NCBI GenBank assembly: GCA_015146655.1
Contig: VKHL01000254.1
Coordinates: 1-25,180 of the forward strand
DNA: 25,180 bases
Direction of reading: 5' to 3'
Origin: Ochromonas danica
Lineage: Eukaryota > Sar > Chrysophyceae > Chromulinales > Chromulinaceae
A program made the translations under genes and the position numbers. Under the pieces are notes generated by a model, which saw nothing but the letters and a program-made list of their open reading frames with translations, was not told the origin of the DNA and did not search any database. Each line of letters opens with the position of its first letter. The stretch's first letter is position 1. Positions 18,883 to 25,180 of this stretch are shown here, in pieces.

Positions 18883-19291
18883 ATGAAGAAATATAGGAAC
18901 ATTTTTCGAGTATCTCGGCAAATATTGAGACAGTAAGTTATGTTTTATGATGGTCAACCTTCATGAGGTTTTCTGACTGTTGTTTTAAATGTAGGTCTGG
19001 CATGAAGAGAGTGAACGTCTCTTGTCTGGTCGCAGTGATGGCACCTCCCATGCCCAGCCAGTCTGTGCGCCAATTCCACTCTTTAAGTAAGGTTTATTCC
19101 TAAGAGTGTTCTTCTTCTTCTTGGCTGAGTAGTAATCTCTTCATATTTCTGGTTTGCATGGTTGATAGTTCGCTTGAACACGGAGCTGGACGAGTTGATA
19201 AGATGCACGTGTTCAGAAGATGATGATGGTAAGCTCGATCCTCACGTTGATTTGAATAAACATTGAACTAGAGTTATGTTCAGGTCGCTGA
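18883..19291 (+). CDS. small, probably mitochondrial protein, unknown function
   Basis: Predicted exons are 18883-18932, 18995-19086, 19169-19228 and 19284-19291, all with GT-AG borders and consistent phases, giving about 69 residues. The N-terminal half is basic and lacks acidic residues (KKYRNIFRVSRQILRQ, then VRQFHS), as in a mitochondrial presequence; RQFHS is a plausible cleavage region. The rest is a short acidic segment, IRLNTELDELIRCTCSEDDD. The end is uncertain. Two acceptors (exons starting 19284 or 19316) both give the ending GR-stop, while leaving the last intron unspliced gives GKLDPHVDLNKH-stop at 19264-19266. I do not recognise the family. A small respiratory-complex or mitoribosome subunit would fit the size and targeting. 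Four exons for 69 codons with consistent phases argue against chance. Confidence 0.6.
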
Positions 19292-19449
19292 TAAGAGTTA
19301 TTCTCTGTTTGCCAGGTCGGTAATTAATCGGACCGACAGTTTCCAAAACAATAACAATAGGACGTAGTTAGCGGCAGTACCTCAGCAGTCCCGTGTAACA
19401 CAGACGAAAGTCAGCATTAATAATTACATCTAGAGTACATTAAAGTAAT

Positions 19450-20532
19450 TTAAGCGAGAGCAGTCGCAGCACGATCGAATGCTCGCTCAAAGGTCTCCAA
19501 TGATGTGACTAAGTCGTGCTTTGGCGCCTTGGCACGAAGTTGGCTCAGGTATCTATTGATTACCTCCTGAGGGCGTTGCAGATGGTAAGATACAGTGATC
19601 AGGTTGGCCAGAGAATCAGGATCTGCAGGAGCCTAATTCAGAGTTCAAAAGATCGTGAGGAAAGAACCTATTTTAAATCAGGAATGAGACAAACAAACCT
19701 TTGCGATAGCCTCTTTGAGAGCAACCTCAGCCTCATCGAAAAGACCGAGATGCATCTTAGCGACAGCCAGGCCATTGAGCAGAGTGATTGAGCCACCATA
19801 CTTGTCGATAAGCTCCTCGAAGATGTAGACAGCCTCTTGAGCCTTTGAAGGACTGCTGGCAATATTCACCCATGCGGTGCACAGCATGGTGAGAGCCCCC
19901 TCTTCATCCAGACCTTTCATTGTTTTTAAGGTGGAGGCTGCGAGATCTGATCGATTTATCCTGAGATATTGCTGCACCAAGATGGCCAACTGTTCTAAAT
20001 TGCTTCCACTGCCCAAAACACGAAATCCTTCATTTATATTGTCGTTGAGGATGTAAAGGCTGGCTGCGATGGTCTGGAGGGTGCGGTTGGAGCTCGCTGA
20101 GGTGTCTGACAGCCACTCGTTCAACTGCTCCACGATAATCTCTCCAATAGAAGGATCATCCAAATATTGAGCCATTAATTTCAATGCTCTCTTCCCTAAA
20201 AGAAGAAGAAGAAAGTTAACAGTAGAGGACTTGACTGATAGTCATTGTGTTCGTTCTTACCAACAGGAACGGATGGACTGTCTGAGATCTCATTCAAGAC
20301 AATATGGAGCTGTCCCATCGCTAAGTAGCATCGGTAGACAATTTCTTCTTTTTCCTCTAGCAGGGCACCCTTAACTTTGGTCAGCCCTGTCGCCTCGTTA
20401 ATGGCAGCCTTCACAGAGAAAATGGATGACATGAATAACAACATTTTTTTTCAATTTTTTTCATTTTCTTACTTGATAGTTGCCAATCCAAAATAAACTT
20501 CTTAAAGTGAACAATTCATCTGGCTCATACAT
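19450..20532 (-). CDS. COPE: coatomer subunit epsilon
   Basis: Exons are 20532-20473, 20408-20261, 20195-19699 and 19632-19450, giving 295 residues, close to the usual length of about 300; introns are 64-66 bases. It starts MYEPDELFTLRSLFWIGNYQAAINEA, as epsilon-COP proteins do, and continues as an all-helical TPR-like solenoid. Family blocks include YLAMGQLHIVLNEI, ILVQQYLRINRSDLA, LTMLCTAWVNIA, AVYIFEELIDKYG, TLLNGLAVAKMHLGLFDEAE and ADPDSLANLITVSYHLQRP. Epsilon-COP binds alpha-COP in the B-subcomplex of COPI and stabilises it during Golgi-to-ER retrograde transport. It is convergent with the small mitochondrial-type gene and divergent from the peroxidase gene, with 209 bases between the starts. 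Confidence 0.95.
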
Positions 20533-20741
20533 CTTTCTTTGCTAGTTCTATGAGATAATCGCTTGACTTGGGATGGGAACCGAATCCACGCCCTGCTGCA
20601 GTGTTATTATTTGCCCGCGCAAACATCGTCACTCGCATCGTAACAATACTTCACACCTCTCTGTTGTTTCAACCAGCACACAACCTCTAAACAAAGCAGT
20701 CAAACAACGGATAAGGATTATGATGAATATCATTCATCTTC

Positions 20742-21396
20742 ATGGGATCATCATTATCAAGTGAACATAACATTGATAGAAGGTCTTCTAGCAAGACAAT
20801 ATTTGACTTTCAAGTGGAGAATAGTAATGGAGAAGTAGTTCCTTTGGATCAATTCAAAGGGAAGAAGGCCTACCTGGTAGTGAATATTGCCAATCGCTGT
20901 GCTCTCACTAAACAAAACTATCTTGAAATGCAGAGTCTCTATGACCAATACAAGTGAGTGTTCTCCTCTCGAAGGTGGTGTCTGTCTGTTAGGGTAATAC
21001 TGTAGTCTAATAGAGATTGTGTGTTTCACTGTGTATTTTGATGATAATAATAGGGAGAGAGGGCTGGAGATCCTTGCCTTTCCTTGTGACAACTTTGGTA
21101 ACAAGGAAGAGTCTACAAATGAGGGAATAGTTCAACTAGCAGCTAGCAAAGGTGCTCACTTTCCTATTCTGGGGAAGGTGGACTGTGAGAAGGGCGAGGA
21201 GCAGTCTCACCCGCTCTTCTCCTTCCTCAAGTCCAGCCTGCCTGCTGGAGTTTTTGGTGCTCGTCTAAAGTGGAATTTCACTAAATTTCTATGTGATGCC
21301 CATGGTATTCCAGTGAAGAGATTTTCTCCCACACAGTCTCCCATGGCTATGGAGCAGGACATTCAAGACTTGTTGAAGACTGAGAACGATAAATAA
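20742..21396 (+). CDS. glutathione peroxidase-like protein, possibly myristoylated
   Basis: Exons are 20742-20953 and 21054-21396, with a 100-base intron, giving 184 residues. The thioredoxin-like fold is clear: FDFQVENSNGEVVPLDQFKG, NIANRCALTKQNY with catalytic Cys53 (not selenocysteine), LEILAFPCDNFGNKE, HFPILGKVD and LKWNFTKFL with W144 and N145. Peroxidases of this family reduce hydrogen peroxide or lipid hydroperoxides using thioredoxin or glutathione. Two departures are visible. The residue that is normally Gln in FPCNQFG is Asn84, and the residue after the catalytic cysteine is Ala instead of Gly. The N-terminus MGSSLSSE fits the N-myristoylation pattern (Gly2, Ser6), suggesting membrane attachment. 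The start at 20742 is supported by the family-like length after it. Confidence 0.9.
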
Positions 21397-21626
21397 GCAT
21401 CATAATCGCTTGTCACTCTCACGTCACTCATATTCCTTCACATATGCTTGTAGCTATAGCTGAGAGATGGACAATAGCCATAGAACCTCAAGGCAGTGAA
21501 TGAATGGTGGTGATATAATGGTGTAATTGAAACAAATAAGAACCACAGCATGCTAACAAAGTAACCTTTAAGACACATCGTACATGCTCACTAACCTCGC
21601 CATAACACACCACACAAAGCAGAGTA

Positions 21627-22119
21627 TTAGGCAGTGGTAGTAGGGGAGGGGGTGGCAAGGGGTGTGGAAGAGGCAGCATTGATGTGGAGGTAGGGGTTGC
21701 GGTAAGTCTTGCCTCTAGCAACCACGAAATTGTTCTCAAGGCGTGTTAGATGATGTCGAATAATCGCTTCTTCATTCTTAAGGAAGCGGTTGACATCGAC
21801 GAGGCCATCAGAAGGAACATCAATGATGGCTGAGACGTAGCGAGCATTCCAAAAATAACGATCACCATCTGTTGTCACGAACTTCCTAAGATCAAGACAA
21901 GCGAATCATAAGCTCAACTTGGGGAAGGTGAGGGAAATTGGATGATGACAGGTCCTACCTCTTCGCTCTCTCGGGTAGAGCGCGTACTCCATGATTCTCT
22001 ATACTTCTCACAACACCACCTTGGCCAATAACAATGCGAGCATACTTACGAAATAAATCAGTAAGTACTGGTGCTGCCTTCTTTGGAGAGGTGAGAATAA
22101 TCTGATGATAAAGAGGCAT
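21627..22119 (-). CDS. MRPS6: mitochondrial ribosomal protein bS6m
   Basis: Exons are 22119-21959 and 21885-21627, with a 73-base intron, giving 139 residues. The start MPLYHQIILTSP matches the beginning of S6 proteins (MPRYELALIL in mammals). The segments GQGGVVRSIENHGVRALPER and YFWNARYVSAIIDVP are typical of the S6 core, which has a ferredoxin-like fold, binds 16S-type rRNA and pairs with bS18 on the small subunit platform. An in-frame ATG at 22185 would add 22 basic residues (MVFRHCRSPSKVKKGSEE...) that could act as a presequence; both starts are possible. The C-terminus has a low-complexity Ser/Thr/Pro/Ala tail. It is divergent from COQ10, another mitochondrial gene, with about 220-290 bases between the starts. 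Confidence 0.88.
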
Positions 22120-22406
22120 GGTTTCTCTTCTTTCCTCTGAGCCCTTCTTGACCTTGCTGGGGCTGCGGCAGTGGCGGAAGACCATTCAAATAAGCAAATA
22201 CACAGTTAAAGTTAAGCAATATACTAAGGTTTCCACTGTTAAGTTAAAGTGTGAAGTTAATGGAAGGTTGATGAGGGTGGCGGTGGGGTTGGCGATGCAC
22301 TGCCTCGTCGCGCTGCAGGTAAGAGAGGCGACTGACTAACATAGACATAGTTATCCCTCCTTCCTCGATTGACATCCTAGTCATACCTCTGTTACCTCTT
22401 TTCTTC

Positions 22407-22961
22407 ATGAATCGCATTCTCTTACCTGTGAGTCACATTGGAAAGCCTCCGGTTATTGCCCGTCACTTCTTTCAGCAGTTAAGTCCTGCTTCCAAGCGTC
22501 ATCATGAGCGAAAGCTGATTCGCTATCCAGCTTCCTTACTCTACGAAGTGGTCTCCGATGTAGAGCATTATTTTGAGTTTGTGCCATGGTGTCAGAAGTC
22601 GAAGATATTGCAGAAGTCTGACTCGAGTCTCTCAGCGGAGCTCACAGTGGGCTTCAAGTATCTCACAGAGCAGTATGTCTCAGAAGTGCAGTTACAGCCA
22701 CCAAGAGTCGTCACAGCGCAGTCTAACCAGACGAATCTCTTCGAGTTTCTTCGTACAGAATGGAAGTTTACTCCAGCACAGGATCCCAACTGTACCTGGG
22801 TAAGCTTTCAGGTTGATTTCAAGTTTCGGTCAGCGTTGTATAATGAATTAAGTGAGTTCTTCATGAATGAGGTAGTCCATAATATGGTGAAAGCCTTTGA
22901 AGAGCGATGTAAATATCTTGCCAAAAATAGGAAAGCGAGTAGTTGTGCAAGTGCTGTGTAG
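22407..22961 (+). CDS. COQ10: coenzyme Q-binding protein COQ10 (START-like)
   Basis: A single exon of 184 residues. The N-terminus (MNRILLPVSHIGKPPVIARHFFQ) is basic and free of acidic residues, as expected for a mitochondrial presequence. From about residue 35 the polyketide cyclase/START-like fold is recognisable by ERKLIRYPASLLYEVVSDVEHYFEFVPWC, followed by LTVGFKYLTEQYVSEV and VSFQVDFKFRSALYNEL. COQ10 proteins bind coenzyme Q in the inner membrane and are needed for efficient respiration and Q biosynthesis. The length agrees with the family. An AATAAA at about 23073-23078 could be its poly(A) signal. Confidence 0.94.
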   Translation: MNRILLPVSHIGKPPVIARHFFQQLSPASKRHHERKLIRYPASLLYEVVSDVEHYFEFVPWCQKSKILQKSDSSLSAELTVGFKYLTEQYVSEVQLQPPRVVTAQSNQTNLFEFLRTEWKFTPAQDPNCTWVSFQVDFKFRSALYNELSEFFMNEVVHNMVKAFEERCKYLAKNRKASSCASAV

Positions 22962-23089
22962 AGTCTATATTTGTTGTAATTAATGCAAGTATGTAATTAC
23001 TGTCAAAGGATAGCTAATGACTTTCTATCCAGTCTTTCTCTCTAAGTCATACTCATGACACTCAAGCAATACAATAAACAACCGCAAAA

Positions 23090-23161
23090 ATGAAAAACGC
23101 ACCTCATGTTGTGGAATCCATGGAATCCATTCTCGATCTTGTGGGTGGAGGAAATGAATGA
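23090..23161 (+). promoter_or_regulatory. possible upstream open reading frame
   Basis: An ATG at 23090 opens a 23-codon frame (MKNAPHVVESMESILDLVGG plus GNE) that ends in TGA only three bases before the ATG of the methyltransferase gene. If transcription starts upstream of 23090 it would be met first by scanning ribosomes. Its context AAAATGA is reasonable. No transcript data are available, so it may be untranscribed sequence. Confidence 0.35.
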
Positions 23162-23164
23162 ACC

Positions 23165-24013
23165 ATGTTCAAGCTTGCATGTATTGGTGCCCTCTTGAGC
23201 CTGTCTTGCTGGGCAATTCCTTTACACACTCAATCTTCAAGTAGTCGTGTTCGTCATTTCGAAGCCTTCTCCTCTCTCTCCAATGTCGACCAAGAGCCTC
23301 TGAGAGACAATATCCACTGGACTGAATTTCAGTCTTCTATTTCATCTCGAAGTTTTCAGCTTGCAGAAGTGAAAGATATCAGCCCTGTTTTCGATTACTC
23401 TATTGCTAATGATCTGCCTGAACCTTTTGGTATCCAAACCTGGGATAGCGCTCACCTCATGGCCACTTTGTTAGAAACAACTTTTCCTCAAGGCTTGAGA
23501 GGAAGAACTATCGTTGACTTGGGCTGTGGAACAGGACTATTGTCTATTCTTTGTGCATCAATGGGTGGTAATGTGAGAGCATTGGACTACAACCAATTCT
23601 CCCTCCACCTCACACGACTAGGCTATGAGAAGTATTGCGGCCAACAAGATCTGCCCCAAGAGAGATATGGTAGCATGTGTTATGAGCTATTTGACATGAT
23701 GGACTTCACTCAATCCCTGCCAGCGTGTGATCTGTTGCTCATGTCTGATATTCTCTACATGGAATCCATTGCTGTGGGAGCTGCCAGGAGGGCAATGGAG
23801 GCGTTGGAGAAGTACAATGCCACTGTGGTTGTTACCGATCCAGGGCGATCGACAGCTCCTTTCTTTGTAAGTGAAGTGTGTCGTGGTTTGAGAGGTAGTT
23901 CTTGGCAAGGGAAGGAAGTGCAAGCTGAGGAGGCTGTCTTTAAGCCTTTGGATGAGAAGATTACAAATTGTAAAGGTCAGGTTATGTGGCTCAATCGTAA
24001 CCATGTACTGTAG
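23165..24013 (+). CDS. class I SAM-dependent methyltransferase with N-terminal leader
   Basis: A single exon of 282 residues. GRTIVDLGCGTGLLSILCASMG (about residues 113-134) is the SAM-binding motif I, ALDYNQ is the acidic end of strand 2, and CDLLLMSDILYMES corresponds to the DVLY-like motif of the METTL20/METTL21/Methyltransf_16 group, which methylates lysines on proteins. PFGIQTWDSAHLMA upstream matches the W-x-S/A element of the same group. The substrate is unknown. The N-terminus MFKLACIGALLSLSCWAIP is a signal peptide followed by a Ser-rich basic stretch, which would fit ER entry, or a bipartite plastid leader if the organism is a secondary alga; this is inference. No acidic LPxG-type or membrane anchor is seen. 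Confidence 0.85.
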   Translation: MFKLACIGALLSLSCWAIPLHTQSSSSRVRHFEAFSSLSNVDQEPLRDNIHWTEFQSSISSRSFQLAEVKDISPVFDYSIANDLPEPFGIQTWDSAHLMATLLETTFPQGLRGRTIVDLGCGTGLLSILCASMGGNVRALDYNQFSLHLTRLGYEKYCGQQDLPQERYGSMCYELFDMMDFTQSLPACDLLLMSDILYMESIAVGAARRAMEALEKYNATVVVTDPGRSTAPFFVSEVCRGLRGSSWQGKEVQAEEAVFKPLDEKITNCKGQVMWLNRNHVL

Positions 24014-24558
24014 ATTGTTAGATTGTATAGACAAGCTAGTGTTTGTTTTGGTTTTGTTCGTATATATGTATATGCAAGTGTTTGAGTTAATTGGTTTTTC
24101 TTCCTCACCTCAATTATCATATTCTTCATAAAACTGTCATTGTGCATGATGTCCAGCCAACCAAATCATTCAAATCATAGCAGTGGAGATACGTTGTCAA
24201 TCACTCACTCGCTACTGCCTCTAGGGTGATGCCTCAATGGTTTTGGTCGATTCTGCTGTACCCTGCAAATGATGACATTTTGGAGACGAAAATCCAAAAC
24301 CCGAAATCCCCAAACTTCGTGTCTTGAAGGTTAACATGTCAGTGGCAGCGTGGCTGTGGGTGGCTTTAACATGTCAGGCAAGCATGAGTGGCAGTGGTGG
24401 CGGCTGGTCTCAGCAGGTCCACAACAGAGTTCGTCGCAAAGCTTGTGTCTGGATAAGGTAGAGAACGATCATGATGACTTCTTTCTTCTCTTGATCATGA
24501 CTCTTATGAACTGCCGTCTCTCTTCTTTCTTTCTTAGTTCCTTAAAGATTGATTCAAG
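24014..24558 (+). promoter_or_regulatory. promoter and probable 5' UTR intron of P2
   Basis: These 545 bases separate the methyltransferase stop from the P2 start. A GT donor at about 24458 (ATAAG-GTAGAG) and a pyrimidine-rich acceptor ending TTTCTTAG at about 24537 suggest a 5' UTR intron of about 80 bases in the P2 transcript, as is common for ribosomal protein genes. A short frame from ATG 24336 runs 41 codons to a stop at 24461. The word TTAACATGTCAG occurs twice, near 24331 and 24365. I see no other gene. Confidence 0.45.
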
Positions 24559-24915
24559 ATGCGTCACTTGGCTGCTTATTTACTTCTTCTGATCGGTGGT
24601 AAGGCTCCTACTGAGGAGCACATCACCAACCTCCTCGCCTCTGTCGGTATTGACGTTGATGCCGAGCGTCTCAGCCTTCTCTTGGCTGAGCTCGCTGAGA
24701 AGGATGTGGAGGAGCTCGTGGCTCTTGGCAAGGAGAAGCTCATGAAGGGTGGCATTGCTGCCGCCGCCGCTGCCGCCCCTGCTGGTGCTGCTGCTGGTGG
24801 TGCCGCTGCTGCTGAGGCTCCTAAGGAGGAGAAGCCTAAGGTTGAGGAGGTTGATGCCCTCGACGGTGGTATGGACATGTTCGGCGGTGGAGGAGCAGGA
24901 GGTGGAGACTACTAA
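24559..24915 (+). CDS. RPLP2: 60S acidic ribosomal stalk protein P2
   Basis: A 118-residue protein beginning MRHLAAYLLLLIGGKAPTEEHITNLLASVGID, the P2 dimerisation domain (animal P2 starts MRYVASYLL). An Ala/Gly-rich hinge and the acidic segment EAPKEEKPKVEEVDALD follow. P2 pairs with P1 on P0 and recruits elongation factors to the ribosome. The C-terminus is unusual: it ends GGMDMFGGGGAGGGDY instead of the widespread SDDDMGFGLFD. Codon use is strongly biased to GCT, GCC, CTC, GAG and AAG, unlike its neighbours and as expected for very high expression. Confidence 0.95.
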   Translation: MRHLAAYLLLLIGGKAPTEEHITNLLASVGIDVDAERLSLLLAELAEKDVEELVALGKEKLMKGGIAAAAAAAPAGAAAGGAAAAEAPKEEKPKVEEVDALDGGMDMFGGGGAGGGDY

Positions 24916-25076
24916 ATACTGCTAGCCTCTTCTCTTGAATGATACCCAGTCGTCTACCATCTCATCGAACTCTCACTGTATAGTAGTCTGATGAGGATGC
25001 AACCATGTGTGTCCATCGAATCTGAATAAGAAAGGCAGCCGCCACACACTTCTTGTTGTTGACTTGTTACACACCG
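24916..25076. other. P2 3' flank, nothing recognised
   Basis: This stretch holds the 3' UTR of P2 and leads into the minisatellite. I see no open frame or RNA gene in it. Confidence 0.5.
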
Positions 25077-25180
25077 TAGTATAGTATATAGTAGACCACT
25101 ACCTAGTATAGTATATAGTAGACCACTACCTAGTATAGTATATAGTAGACCACTACCTAGTATAGTATATAGTAGACCAC
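25077..25180. repeat. 27-bp minisatellite, at least 3.8 perfect copies
   Basis: Three identical units of 27 bases start at 25077, 25104 and 25131, and a fourth starting at 25158 is cut by the window edge after 23 bases. Each unit contains TAGTATAGTATATAGTAGAC followed by CACTACC. All visible copies are identical, which points to recent expansion or ongoing homogenisation. The array continues past the window. Confidence 0.95.

Noticed and set aside
20560-20610. tRNA-like B-box (GGATTCGGTTCCC on the minus strand)
   Set aside because: The T-arm stem has a mismatch and a G-T pair, and no acceptor stem, D-arm or anticodon arm fits around it.
1-25180. Bacterial DNA, transposon genes or viral insertions
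   Set aside because: Spliceosomal introns occur in most genes, all recognisable genes are eukaryotic housekeeping genes, and no transposase, reverse transcriptase, integrase or capsid motifs were seen.

Overview
This window is nuclear DNA from a compact eukaryotic genome, most likely a unicellular protist or alga. A stramenopile is my best guess, but the sequence does not prove it. Seventeen protein-coding genes, two of them weak calls, lie on both strands, usually 100-500 bases apart. Most are interrupted by short GT-AG introns; I could place 26 of about 55-105 bases, and at these the reading frame and conserved domains continue across the junction. I saw no bacterial operon structure, CRISPR array, rRNA, convincing tRNA or transposon coding sequence.

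Layout from left to right: a partial minus-strand gene cut by the edge (1-140); a gene-poor stretch with a long inverted repeat and TA repeats (141-904); a sugar-type MFS transporter (minus); a secreted saposin/canopy-like protein (plus); a BMT5-like rRNA methyltransferase fused to C2H2 zinc fingers (minus); a five-exon ATRX orthologue of about 1854 residues with ADD domain, SUMO-binding and PCNA-binding motifs and SNF2 helicase (minus); an eight-segment membrane protein built from an internal duplication (plus); an RluA-type pseudouridine synthase (minus) whose start collides with that of the spliceosomal protein MFAP1 (plus); a GOLD/coiled-coil/F-box-like protein (plus); a kynurenine/glutamine-type aminotransferase (minus); a very small, probably mitochondrial protein (plus); coatomer epsilon (minus); a glutathione peroxidase-like protein with a predicted myristoylation signal (plus); mitochondrial ribosomal protein bS6m (minus); COQ10 (plus); a class I methyltransferase (plus); ribosomal stalk protein P2 (plus); and a 27-bp minisatellite running off the right edge.

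The genes are mostly housekeeping functions (chromatin, rRNA and RNA modification, splicing, vesicle coats, mitochondria, ribosome) and do not form one pathway. Many neighbours are divergent, so shared promoters of about 100-300 bases are likely. The most original items are the duplicated membrane protein next to ATRX, the methyltransferase/zinc-finger fusion, the GOLD/F-box-like protein and the colliding starts of the pseudouridine synthase and MFAP1. I did not find a clearly new multi-gene system.
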